A program made the position numbers and the translations under genes. A stretch of DNA of 64,000 nucleotides from the NCBI RefSeq assembly GCF_042186555.1, contig NC_133325.1:294396609-294460608 (forward strand), written 5' to 3'. Positions 1 through 9,289 of this stretch are shown piece after piece (position 1 is the first letter of the stretch; the number at the start of each line of letters is the position of its first letter). The notes below the pieces were generated by a model. It searched no databases and was not told where the DNA came from. It saw only the letters and a list, made by a program, of their open reading frames with translations. This DNA comes from Aquarana catesbeiana. Its lineage: Eukaryota > Chordata > Amphibia > Anura > Ranidae.

Positions 1-311
1 GTGTCCAAATAAAAGCAGCACAATGGAAAGCAGGACAAATGCAGCCTCTGAACTTCTACGTGTACTGCTCAATTGAAGTCAATAGGATTGATATGCATTG
101 TATACAAAGGAAAACAACCCCCTTTTGGAAACCTACATTTAACGGTATGGTGCATTAGGGCCAGCATGTGAGATTCATTAGCTGAGAGGTCAGGATCTAT
201 CAGGGATCAGGTGACTTTTTACCCTCAGATTGCCTCAGCAACGGTCATTCCCATATTTATGCCCTGTGTTCTAAATTAAACAAGTACTAATTTTTCATTA
301 TAAATACTTAC
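1..311 (-). other. TUBGCP3: TUBGCP3 intron 2 (partial)
   Basis: The stretch begins with the GT of the exon 2 donor (311-310 on the minus strand) and runs off the left edge. It is AT-rich and I recognise no repeat or exon in it. Confidence 0.8.
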
Positions 312-419
312 ATTCTTTTTTAATTTTCTCAGCAACAAGAAACTCATCTCTTTCAACGGTTGGGGCAAAATTACTGCCAATCACGCGAACTGCATATTGG
401 AACTGCTGGGCTACATCCG
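312..419 (-). CDS. TUBGCP3: TUBGCP3 coding exon 2
   Basis: Read on the minus strand, a pyrimidine-rich tract ends in TTTTCCAG at 420-427. The exon runs 108 bases from 419 to 312 and ends in GAAT|GTAAGTATT. It completes the alanine codon split at the end of exon 1, then encodes 35 residues including DVAQQFQYAVRVIGSNFAP and TVERDEFLVAEKIKKE, and leaves one base for the next codon. I recall this block as nearly invariant in vertebrate GCP3. It follows exon 1 directly in the protein, so intron 1 spans 420-7859. It encodes the second part of the N-terminal helical module that docks MZT1; the conserved gamma-tubulin-binding GRIP domains lie in later exons outside the window. No frameshift or stop is present. 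Exon 3 must lie left of base 1. Confidence 0.96.
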
Positions 420-724
420 CTGGAAAAGTAAGAAGTGCAAGAGGACAAACATGTTAATACTTTGAACAACAAATAATTTTAATGAACCAAAAGTGTCACT
501 TCCAAGTTCTTTATGCATACTTTTCTGGTGTTAAATCTCTCTGGCAATCCTTATATAGCAGCTGTAAAACTGTGTAAAAATCCACTTTCCTTTTACTTGA
601 ACTTTCTTTATCTCCCCTTGGCTAGATTATTTTTTTACTGGCTGAATTCACTTAAAAAAGAGCAAAGTGAGAGGAGAGGAGGGAGCCGGTTTAGCAGCGC
701 TGTGGGCTGGATCTGAAGTGCCCA
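420..724 (-). other. TUBGCP3: TUBGCP3 intron 1, 3' end
   Basis: This contains the acceptor and pyrimidine tract of intron 1 on the minus strand, then AT-rich sequence. Nothing else is recognised before the minisatellite starts near 725. Confidence 0.7.
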
Positions 725-1300
725 CGGCGCTGATCTGTGCCCATCCCTGGCTCATCCATCCACATTTATGCTCAGCTATGCTCATTCCCTGGCTCATCCA
801 TTCATGCTCCATCCCTGGCTCACCCATCCACAATCATGCTCATCCATGCTCCATCCCTGGCTCACCCATCCACATTCATGCTCATCCATGCTCCATCCCT
901 GGCTCACCCATCCACATTCATGCTCATCCATGCTCCATCCCTGGCTCAGCCATCCTCATTCATACTCCATCTCTGGCTCATTCATGCTCCATCCCTGTAT
1001 CACCCATCCTCATTCATGCTCAGCAGCCATGCTCCATCCCTGGCTCATCCATCCTCATTTATGCTCCATCCCTGGCTAAGCCATCCTCATTTATGCTCCA
1101 TCCCTGGCTAAGCCATCCTCGTTCATGCTCCATCCCTGGCTCATTCATGCTCTATCCCTGGCTCATCCATCCACATTCATGCTCATCCGTGCCACATCAG
1201 TGCTTATCCGTGCCACATTCATCCCACAGAGTGCTCATCCGTGCCACATCAGTTTTCATCCGTGCCACATCCATGCCACTACAGTGCCCATCAGTGCCTC
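725..1300. repeat. Minisatellite with 22/32/42-bp stepped units
   Basis: The phrase CCATCCCTGG recurs at 809, 851, 893, 935 (42-bp spacing), then about 967, 989, 1034, 1066, 1098 and 1130 with spacings of mostly 32 and one of 22. Units therefore differ by 10-bp steps, caused by gain or loss of a CTCATCCATG-like subunit. From about 1180 to 1300 the array decays into CATCCGTGCCACATCAGTG repeats. No stop codons occur in several frames, so long His/Pro/Ser-rich open frames appear here that are not genes. Confidence 0.85.
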
Positions 1301-1399
1301 ACAAAAGTGTAATAGGTAGTCAAATTACCTGATGGTGCTCCCTGCATGTTGGGCCTCTGTATGTAGCCAGGCTGTGTAAAAGTTTCACAAATGTGATAT

Positions 1400-1728
1400 C
1401 GCCATACTCAGGAGGAGTAGCAGAATATATTTTTGAGCATAATTTTTGCTATGCACATGCTTTGTGTTAAAAAAATCTGATAGATGGACAACTTTGTGTA
1501 AAAAAAAAAAAAAAAAAAAAATGTGTTTTCATTTTCTTTACACATTTTCCAAAAATTACTAATTTGCTAAATTTTATAACATAAATTAAGAAAAATGCTT
1601 TTTTTTTTTAAATGTCTTATGGGTACAGTGTTGGATGACTGAGTAATTGTCATTCAAGATGTGAGAGCACCGAAAGCTGAAAATTGGTCTGGTTAGGAAG
1701 GGAGTTTAGATGCCCAGTGGGCAAGTGG
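1400..1728 (+). mobile_element. TTAA/CCACTT-family fragment (3' part)
   Basis: This is AT-rich sequence with long A and T runs ending in GTGGGCAAGTGG followed by TTAA (1729-1732). It shares stretches such as TTTGCTAAATTTTATAACA and GCTGAAAATTGG with the adjoining fragment at 1733-2254 in the same orientation. The 5' end is not identifiable. Confidence 0.5.
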
Positions 1729-1732
1729 TTAA

Positions 1733-2254
1733 ACACTTCCACGTCTTTCAGCTATAGCTCGGCTCTCCAGTTCTGGGCGGGAGTCTATGTACGTCCTCCC
1801 AGAACCGCGCCTCCAGATCTCAGTAAAGGGCCAATCACAGTGGCCCTTTACCATGTGATCAGCTGTGCCCAATCAAAGCTGGTCACATGTAAACAGACTT
1901 ACTCGGTTATTGGCATTCCTTTCCTCACACGCTGTCTCTGTGTGAGGAAAGGAGAGCCGATAACCGGCAAGGCTGACAGGGCACAGTGATTACATTTTTA
2001 CACTGATGATCAGTGCCGCCTCATTGGCGCACATCAGTGAACAAGAAAAATGACTTATTTGCTAAATTTTATAACAGAAAATAAGAAAAACATTTATATA
2101 TTTTTTTTTAATTTCTGGCGTTTTCATTTGTTTCACAACAAATACCCAGTGATGATTAAATTCCACCAAAAGAAAGCTCTGTCTCAAAAAACAGCACTGT
2201 AAGCTGAAAATTGGCAAGGGCAGAAAGGGGGTGAAAGTGCCGTTATTGAAGTGG
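1733..2254 (+). mobile_element. TTAA/CCACTT-family fragment
   Basis: The fragment ends in GAAGTGG|TTAA (TTAA at 2255-2258) and contains the family core CCACCAAAAGAAAGCTCT near 2164-2181. The left end abuts the TTAA that closes the previous fragment, so two related pieces lie head to tail, perhaps a tandem or nested insertion. Confidence 0.6.
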
Positions 2255-2460
2255 TTAATGTATAGAATGCATTAAGGTAAATAAAATCTCTTTTCTTTAG
2301 AACCATTTTAAGTACCTTCAAAAGTCTGATGTCACCACTTTTTCATAGCTGCTATCTGGAGAGCTGTGACATAAGACATGAAGCAATAAAAATGTCTATC
2401 TAGCTTTTCCAGGGCAGAAAATGGAAAGTAAAAAAAAAAAAAAAAAAAAAAAAAGATTTT
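2255..2460. repeat. Repeat tail with ATGCATTAAGGTAAA motif and poly-A tract
   Basis: The phrase TAGAATGCATTAAGGTAAA and the following AACCATTTTA also occur, in similar form, in the repeats near 19350 and 26085. A pure A run lies at about 2432-2453. Confidence 0.5.
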
Positions 2461-2514
2461 CCTCAGTATTCCTACTGCAGACGTGATGAGCAGAGAACTT
2501 CAAAATCTGTAAAT

Positions 2515-2768
2515 TTGCATCAGTCCCTGCTCTCAAAGAGCATAAAATCGAAGGTCCCAAATCTCACATGCATACACACACATACTAGTGTCCATTTAGA
2601 CAAGAGCCAATTGAACAGCATGTTTTTGGAGTGTGGGAGGAAACCCACGCAAGCACAGCAGAGAACTTGTAAACTCCACACGGATAGGTTCCTAACCAGG
2701 ATTTGAGTGCCCCAACACTGCAAGATAGAAGTAAGGATCACTAAAACATTGTGCTGCCCACTATTTTG
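2515..2768 (-). mobile_element. tRNA-derived SINE (minus strand)
   Basis: On the minus strand the element starts near 2765 with GGGCAGCACAATG. A degenerate tRNA-like head follows (TAGTGA, then CTTGCAGTGTTGGGG), with CAAATCCTGG in the B-box position. Next comes the body GCGTGGGTTTCCTCCCACAC and CCAAAAACATGC, and the tail GAGAGCAGGGACTG. This order matches the widespread fish and amphibian SINEs that read GCACTGGGGTCCTGGGTTCGAATCC then TGCGTGGGTTTCCTC. Many substitutions indicate an old copy. The exact named family is not assigned. Confidence 0.75.
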
Positions 2769-2995
2769 GTTGTATTTCCCTTACTACAGCTAAAAGCAAT
2801 GTAGGCAACACAGATCAGTCTTCATTCTGATAATGTTTACAGTACAGATATATGATACACATTCCTACATTATTTATTAAATGTGTACCACTTTGCCAAA
2901 CAGGAACAATTAAACCTTGATGTCAAATACGGTGAATGAAACTTAATAAAACAGACAAGACAAATAAATGTAATACATTGTTTAACCACATGCCT

Positions 2996-3830
2996 ACTGC
3001 CCGCCGTCATTTGATGGCAGCAGAATAGCTCCCCTGCGCGAATTGCTGTAGCTGTACGGCGGCCACTTTAAGGGGTATAGGGGGCACGCGCCCGCCATGT
3101 CACTGAAAGCCGATGCATGTCCGCCGGGCGATCGCTTGTGACAGAGCAGGTGGGTCTGTGTGTGTAAACACACAAATCCATGTCCTGTCAGGGGAGAGGA
3201 GACAGATCATGTGTGCTTAGGATATAGGAACACCAATCGGTCTCCTCCCCTAGTCAGTGCCATCCCCCACAGTTAGAACACACAGTGAGGGAACACATTT
3301 AACCCCTTAATCCCCCTAGTGTTAACCCTTTCCCTGCCAGTGTCATTTATACAGTAATCAGTGGCTATTTATAGCATTGATCGCTGCATGAATGTCAATG
3401 GTCCCAAAAATGTGTCAAAAGTGTCCGATCTGTCCGCCGCAATGTCACATATTTTAAGCTCAACGTTTAGGAGGTAGGAAAAAAACCCCCCAAAAAACCC
3501 TTCTGGTTTGCACTTTTGAGAGGAGATTTCTGGCAGAAAAAAAAAAAACTGCTAAACGCTCCTGGACGCCTGTATAAAAATACTCTATATGAGCGTTTTT
3601 TTACCAAAAGAAGTGGCATCCAGTGTCACCTATAAAAAAAAAAAATGTAGGTCCCGTAGTTTGTTGCTATTTCACGGCCACATTCATTTTTCATTTGTCT
3701 TGGCACGTTTGGCATCTATTTACTTGATGTAGCCCCCTCTTTTACATTTTACCAAAAAATTGTGCATTATATTGTGCCTGTCAGCATTAAAACATATTTT
3801 AGTGTATTTTTTGCTGAAAATTTGCGTTTG
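2996..3830 (+). mobile_element. TTAA/CCAC-family copy, 5' end present
   Basis: The copy starts TTAA (2992-2995) then CCACATGCCTACTGCCCGCC. It continues with family phrases such as TAACCCTTTCCCTGCCAGTG, TCAATGGTCCCAAAAATGTG and GTGTCCGATCTGTCCG, which are also present in the copies at 11749 and 26135. The 3' boundary with an AAGTGG end is missing, so the copy is truncated or extends into the unassigned sequence to about 4000. Confidence 0.65.
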
Positions 3831-4000
3831 ATAAATCCAGCTTCCCACTGACTTCAATGCAAAATCACGTCCCACTGACTTCAATCCAAAAATCGCCAGC
3901 CACACTAATTATATGTAAAAAAAAACATTTTAAAACTGTCCATTTCAGTTTTCAGCCAAGTACATCCTGAATTTTTGGTTTTGGTCCACCACTAGAGGCT

Positions 4001-4350
4001 ACACCTGGATCCTGAACACTATGAGACATTCCTGGCTACACCTGGATCCTAATCATTACAGGACCTCGAGCAATACAGGACACCCTTGCTTATACCTGGA
4101 CCTTGAGCAATACAGGACATTCCGGTTTACACCTGGATCCTGAACATTATGGGACATGCCAGGCTACACCTGGATCCTAATCACTATAGGACATCCCATG
4201 TTATACCTGGACCTCCAGCAATACAGGACATCCCTGTTTACACCTGGATCCTGAACATTATGGGACATCCCAGACTACACCTGGATCCTAATCACTACAG
4301 GACATCCCTGGCTACACCTGGATACTAAACACTACAGGACATTCCTGGCA
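4001..4350. repeat. Minisatellite, about 38-bp unit
   Basis: The phrase ACACCTGGATCCT or TATACCTGGACC recurs every 37-38 bp (4001, 4038, 4091, 4129 and on), alternating with TACAGGACATCC. About eight or nine diverged units are present. Confidence 0.8.
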
Positions 4351-5184
4351 ACATATGGTTTTCAAACACCATAGAACGGGGGTAGGCAACCCGCGGCACA
4401 CAAAGCCTCTTTTGCCGCCACTCGACTCCCTCTCCATCAGCCAAGCAGTGCAGGGAAGTGTCAGTGAGACACTAATGCATTCCAATTTCAGAGTTCCCCA
4501 TGCCGCATCTGCACTGTTGGGGAGGCACTGTGCCCCCACACATTGTAAAAGATCGGAAACATTGTTTAGTTCTCTAACTTTGCTGTAGCTGCGATCATCA
4601 GCATGTGATTGGGACGAGATTGGTTGCAGTTCTGCTAGGGGGTCGGTCGCTGTTTCCAGGAGGAGGACTGTCATTGGCCACTGCTAAAGCCAATCACAGT
4701 CCTGCTAGCCCCGTCCACCATCTGGGAGGAAGATGATTCGCTTGGTTGCCACTACCGATCTCAGAAAGAAGGGATTTCACTGTGATTGAGAAAATCACAA
4801 TCAGGTGACAGTTTGTGGAATTACTGTTGAGCTTTGTTGAAATTATTCCTGAACCTTTGCGTCACTTACTACTGAACCCCGGAACTCTGTGTTCCTTTAA
4901 GCCACAGACAGTATTTTAGCGCAATGAAAATCACACCCAACTTTTGCTGCGGCGCAGAGTGCCGCACTTTTTCTCAGCTGCGGGGCCCAACTTACGATCC
5001 TGCACACAGGCCCACTGCTTTCAGAAAATACCCCTGACCTGAGCTCATCATCGCGCATCCATTCCAGATGCTTGTATGTGACATCCCATACATCACGTGG
5101 GCTGGATGCGAGAGGATGATCAGCATAATGAGTGTGCCAGGACAGGTAGATGTATCTCATCTCTGCTTCCTTTCACCACTCTGC
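4351..5184. other. TUBGCP3: Unassigned repeat-like intronic sequence
   Basis: The start GGGGGTAGGCAACCCGCGGCA (from about 4379) resembles ends of hAT-type elements, but I found no matching opposite end or target duplication. No conserved coding frame is visible. Confidence 0.35.
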
Positions 5185-6240
5185 ATATCAAAGATGAGAA
5201 GAGGGTACAGCGGTGGAGCAGATGAGCAGGAGGGTACAGCGGTGGGCAAAATGAGCAGTAGGGGTTCAGAGGTGGGACAGACGAGCAGGAGGGTACAGCA
5301 GTGGGGCAGATGTGCAGGGAGGACCAGTGGTAGAAGAGATGAGAAGGGGGTTCAGCAGTGGGACAGAAGAGCAGGGGGGTACAGTGTTGAGCAAGATGAG
5401 CAGGGGGGGGATTAGTGTTGGGGCAGATGAGAAGGGGGGTTCAGTGGTGGGACAGAGGGAAAAGGAGGTGTATTGGTGGGACAGATGAGAAGGGTGTTAC
5501 CAGGTGGGGCAGGAAAACAGGGGCAACAGAGGTGGGGCAAAAGAGCGGGGGGGGGGGGTACAGAGGTGAGACAGACGTGTAGGAGGTACATTGGTGGGGC
5601 AGATGAGAAAGCGGGATACAGTGCTGGGGCAGATGAGTTCAGTGTTAGGACAGATGAGAAGGTGATTCAGTAGTGAGACAGAAGAGCATGGGGATACAGC
5701 GGTGGAGCAGATGTGCAGGGAGGTACAGTTGTGGGGCAGATGAGAAAAGGGGGTACACTGATGGGGCAGATGATCAGGGGGTTACAGTGGTGGGATAGAT
5801 GTGCAGGAGGGATGAGAAGGGGGTTCCGCAGTGAGACAGAAAGGCAGGGGGGTACAGTGATGGGGCAGGGGGTTACATTGGTGGGACAGATGAGCAGGGG
5901 GGTGGGGGGGGTTCAGTGTTGGGGCAGAGGAGAAAGGAGGTACATTAATGGGACAGAGGAGCATGGGGTAACAGCGGTGTGGAAGAAGAGCAGGAGGTAC
6001 AGTGGTGGGGCTGATGAGAAATGGGGTTACAATGGTGGGGAGATGAGCAGATAAGTTCAGTGTTAGGATAGATGAGAAGATTGTTCTGTGGTGAGACAGA
6101 AGAGCATGGGGGTATGGCGGCAGAGCAGATGTGCAAAGAAGTACAGTGGTGGGGCAAATGAGAAAGGGGTTACAGTGGTGGGACAGAAGAGCAGGGTGGT
6201 ACAGTAGAGCAGGGTGGTACAGTGGTGGGACAAAAGAGCG
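5185..6240. repeat. G-rich purine minisatellite, about 30-bp unit
   Basis: Units of the form GTGGGGCAGATGAGAAGGGG and GTACAGCGGTGGGAC repeat with 29-31-bp spacing across more than 1 kb. Runs of G (for example around 5404-5411, 5549-5558 and 5899-5910) make the plus strand strongly purine-rich. The array meets the C-rich 37-bp array at about 6241 with no spacer. Confidence 0.85.
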
Positions 6241-6243
6241 TCC

Positions 6244-7684
6244 AAAACCTTCCGGGACGTCCCCGGATAGATCCAGACCCCGAACCTTCCGGGACGTCCC
6301 CGGATAGATCCAGACCCCGAACCTTCCGGGACGTCCCCGGATAGATCCAGACCCCGAACCTTCCGGGACGTCCCCGGATAGATCCAGACCCCGAACCTTC
6401 CGGGACGTCCCCGGATAGATCCAGACCCCGAACCTTCCGGGAGGTCCCCGGATAGATCCAGACCCCGAACCTTCCGGGACGTCCCCGGATAGATCCAGAC
6501 CCCGAACCTTCCGGGACGTCCCCGGATAGATCCAGACCCCAAACCTTCCGAGAAGTCCCCGGATAGATCCAGACCCCAAACCTTCCGGGACGTCCCCGGA
6601 TAGATCCAGACCCCAAACCTTCCGAGAAGTCCCCGGATAGATCCAGACCCCAAACCTTCCGAGACGTCCCCGGATAGATCCAGACCCCGAACCTTCCGGG
6701 ACGTCCCTGGATAGATCCAGACCCCAAACCTTCCGAGAAGTCCCCGGATAGATCCAGACCCCAAACCTTCCGAGACGTCCCCGGTAGGGTTGCCACATCA
6801 TCCCTTTAAACCCGAACACATATTAAATTACACAGGTTCTGTGGCTGATTAAGGTGGTAATTAAACTCACTTGGTGCCTTATCTGCATTAAATCAGCTTC
6901 AGAACCTGTGTAATTCATATATGTGTCCTGGATTAAAGGGATCATGTGGCAACCCTAGTCCCCGGATAGATCCAGACCCCAAACCTTCCGGGACGTCCCC
7001 AAATATATTCGGACCCCAAACCTTTCGGGAAGTCCCCGGATAGATCCAGACCGCGAACCTTCCGGGACGTCCCCGGCTAGATCCAGACCCCGAACCTTCC
7101 GGGACGTCCCCGGCTAGATCCAGACCCCGAACCTTCCGGGACGTCCCCGGCTAGATCCAGACCCCGAACCTTCCGGGACGTCCCCGGCTAGATCCAGACC
7201 CCGAACCTTCCGGGACGTCCCCGGCTAGATCCAGACCCCGAACCTTCCGGGACGTCCCCGGCTAGATCCAGACCCCGAACCTTCCGGGACGTCCCCGGCT
7301 AGATCCAGACCCCGAACCTTCCGGGACGTCCCCGGCTAGATCCAGACCCCGAACCTTCCGGGACGTCCCCGGCTAGATCCAGACCCCGAACCTTCCGGGA
7401 CGTCCCCGGCTAGATCCAGACCCTGAACCTTCCGGGACGTCCCCGGCTAGATCCAGACCCCGAACCTTCCGGGACGTCCCCGGCTAGATCCAGACCCCGA
7501 ACCTTCCGGGATGTCCCCGGCTAGATCCAGACCCCGAACCTTCCGGGATGTCCCCGGCTAGATCCAGACCCGAACCTTCCGGGACGTCCCCGGCTAGATC
7601 CAGACCCTGAACCTTCCGGGACGTCCCCGGCTAGATCCAGACCCCGAACCTTCCGGGACGTCCCCGACTAGATCCAGATCCCAA
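6244..7684. repeat. 37-bp CpG-rich minisatellite, about 34 units
   Basis: The unit contains GGGACGTCCCCGGATAG, ATCCAGACCCCG and AACCTTCC, with an exact 37-bp period (for example 6254 to 6291) and about four CpG per unit. Three domains can be seen. Units at 6244-6535 are CpG-intact with GGATAG. Units at 6536-7045 often read CAAACC for CGAACC and GAAGTCC for GACGTCC. Units at 7046-7684 read GGCTAG and are again nearly uniform. A hAT MITE interrupts the middle domain. Because 37 is not a multiple of three and the GGATAG units have no minus-strand stops, all three minus frames are open through the left half, giving spurious frames up to 345 codons. Confidence 0.95.
6785..6957. mobile_element. hAT-type MITE inserted in the 37-bp array
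   Basis: This 173-bp element has ends TAGGGTTGCC and GGCAACCCTA and is a near-complete hairpin (CAGGTTCTG against CAGAACCTG inside). It is flanked by the 8-bp duplication GTCCCCGG at 6777-6784 and 6958-6965, the length typical of hAT elements. The array phrase resumes directly after it. Confidence 0.9.
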
Positions 7685-7859
7685 ACATTTTACATATTGC
7701 AGTTGTGGCTGTAAAGCAATTTAATCTCCCGGTCATCACACAGTGCACGGATGAAGTGACACCCTAAAGCCCGAGCCCTGCTATCAGGACTGGTGTCACC
7801 CGGCATGCACACAGATAACAGAGCAGCATGGAGAGTATGAATGGTGCGGGCCGCATTAC

Positions 7860-7935
7860 CTTCCCCCTTGCCAAGTATACGACAGCACAGGTTCTGCAGC
7901 AAGACATTCGGGGACTTCTGCTCCGGTGTCGCCAT
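7860..7935 (-). CDS. TUBGCP3: TUBGCP3 coding exon 1 (gamma-tubulin complex component 3, N-terminus)
   Basis: This exon encodes the first 25 residues plus one base of GCP3, a core subunit of the gamma-tubulin ring complex that nucleates microtubules at centrosomes and spindle poles. The peptide starts MATPEQKSPNVLLQNLCC and continues to ILGKGE, which differs from the vertebrate GCP3 N-terminus I remember by only a few conservative changes. The ATG is at 7935-7933 on the minus strand. The exon ends at 7860 inside GAAG|GTAATG, a good donor, leaving phase 1. The frame stays open to about 7690, but that stretch is intron read-through and matches nothing in GCP3. The split glycine/alanine codon is completed by exon 2 at 419. 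In known complexes the extreme N-terminus of GCP3 belongs to the helical module that binds MZT1. ATP11A lies divergently about 22 kb to the right. The call rests on the close peptide match and on the exact join to exon 2. Confidence 0.96.
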
Positions 7936-8160
7936 TCCAGAAGAACACGGTGAACAGCGAAGCCCCTAGATAGTCTCCTGCAATCAACCTCAGCCGTTAA
8001 CCGTCACTATAGCGGCGCCATTTTAACAACCCGCCGAAAGCTCCTGTCACTTCCCACAATGCTCTGCTCTGTTGTTGTGACAGCGGAGGGGGCTGCGCTG
8101 CATTGTGGGTGTGTATTCCCTGTCTGGGGTCACCCGATCAGTGTAGCTGCCAGTTGTCTG
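7936..8160 (-). promoter_or_regulatory. TUBGCP3: TUBGCP3 5' UTR and CpG-containing promoter region
   Basis: This is the sequence directly upstream of the TUBGCP3 start codon. It is richer in CpG than the AT-rich DNA to its right. On the minus strand it contains AAAATGGCGCC (8024-8014), which resembles the YY1 core AANATGGC that is common just downstream of start sites in TATA-less promoters. A perfect 10-bp inverted pair, CCCACAATGC (8053-8062) and GCATTGTGGG (8100-8109), resembles the conserved part of ZNF143-type promoter sites. I see no TATA box. The start site itself cannot be placed from sequence, and a 5' UTR splice cannot be excluded. Confidence 0.55.
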
Positions 8161-8162
8161 TG

Positions 8163-8369
8163 TCTGCCCCTCTTTCCTCTTCAGCTATGTCTAAGTTATT
8201 TACACTAGAAAGCCTCAAATCACCTATTATTTACTGTTAATAATGTTATCAGGTATCATTTTACATATTTAACAGAAAAAAAGACTGATTTTAGTGATAG
8301 AAGCTAAGAAATTACTAATGGCAACTTTTCTTTTGAGCACAGGGGGACTTCAGTCTATCCACTGGAGCG
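8163..8369. other. AT-rich sequence right of the TUBGCP3 promoter
   Basis: No repeat or conserved motif recognised. Confidence 0.4.
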
Positions 8370-8780
8370 ACTCGGCTTTTTCTGCCACATTTTGTTTACA
8401 AGATTAAATCATTTTTTTTTTTTTTTTGCTAGAAAATTACTTATAACCCTCAAACATTTTTATTTTTTATTTTTTGTAGTAGAGACCCTTGGGAATAAAA
8501 TAGTGATCATTGCAATTTTTTATGTCACATGGTATTTGCGTAGCAGCTGTGCAAACACAATTTATTCAGGGAAAAAAAACACTTTAATGAATCTTAAAAA
8601 AAAATAAAAACACAATAGTTACTCTAATTTTTTTGTATAATGTGAAAGATGGTGTTACTCCAAGTAAATAGATACCTAACATGTCACACTCGTGGAATGG
8701 CGACAAACTATGGCACTTAGAAATCTCCATAGCTGCCCTGATGCATAGGATCGTAAACAGCCAGCAGGAAAAAAACAACA
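8370..8780 (+). mobile_element. Partial copy of the hairpin-rich element family (5' part)
   Basis: The sequence matches the element at 39130-40326 in order: TTGCTAGAAAATTACTTA, GGGAATAAAATAGTGATCA, CACTTTAATGAATC, TAATGTGAAAGATG, AAATAGATACC, ACATGTCACAC and GGAATGGCGACAAACTA. The hairpin part and both ends are missing. Confidence 0.7.
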
Positions 8781-8906
8781 ACCAAAACACCCCGTCACTA
8801 CAACTTGAGCCATTTACACAAATAACAGGAGTTTTAAAACTCAACCACCCCCCTTGCTAGCAAGGTGGCCCACCACATAATATAGGCTAAAAAAAAAACA
8901 CTTATC

Positions 8907-8934
8907 TGTCTTTTGGCTAAGATCAATGTAGCTT
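8907..8934 (+). pseudogene. Fragment resembling the 5' end of U2 snRNA
   Basis: The stretch CTTTTGGCTAAGATCAA at 8910-8926 followed by TGTAG matches the vertebrate U2 snRNA 5' region (CTTTTGGCTAAGATCAAGTGTAG) apart from one missing G. Similarity stops after about 30 nt, and CTCTCGGCCTTGAG at 8971-8984 echoes the neighbouring U2 phrase CTTCTCGGCCTTTTGG. There is no Sm site or 3' stem, so this is not a functional gene. It may be a truncated retro-copy or a chimeric repeat. Confidence 0.5.
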
Positions 8935-9289
8935 GCTGCCTGGTCTGGGTAATGACCAGTGCCAGTCCCTCTCGGCCTTGAGTGTTTCCTTCAGGAGCAC
9001 CTCATGCTGCTATTGGGGGGGGGGGGGACACCACCACCTAGAGTGTACGGAAGCGATGGCTCGCCTCAACTTGTCCTTGTGGCTTGTTTTGGGTAAGTGT
9101 AGGCGGAGACATGACGGCTGGTATTCCTGATGCACCTAATACCTTAAGGCTGGTTGTAGCTGAGCCTAGACGTTGCAAGGTTGGTTATATACATAAGTGG
9201 GTAATTAAAGACTTGTTTATTACCAAAAAGGTTGTAGAGGTTCCCCGTGGGGTTTTTTAGCAGCAATTATCAAGATGGAAATTTTTTTT
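8935..9289. other. Unassigned sequence after the U2-like fragment
   Basis: It contains a 12-G run near 9016 and no recognised gene or repeat. It may belong to the same chimeric repeat as the U2-like piece. Confidence 0.3.

Noticed and set aside
4379..5160. A hAT element starting GGGGGTAGGCAACCC
   Set aside because: No complementary end or 8-bp duplication could be found, so it is left as unassigned.
5782..6819. Minus-strand open frames of 208-345 codons with GLDLSGDVPEGSGSGSIRG-type repeats
   Set aside because: They are the 37-bp minisatellite read in three frames. The unit has no minus-strand stop and is not a multiple of three, so every frame is open. No start context, splice signal or known protein supports a gene.
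6244..7684. CRISPR-like array
   Set aside because: The repeat is a continuous 37-bp tandem without spacers, in a vertebrate intron next to a host exon.
7690..7859. Open continuation of the TUBGCP3 first exon to 81 codons
   Set aside because: The peptide after ILGKGE does not match GCP3, while the donor at 7859 and exon 2 at 419 restore the known protein exactly.
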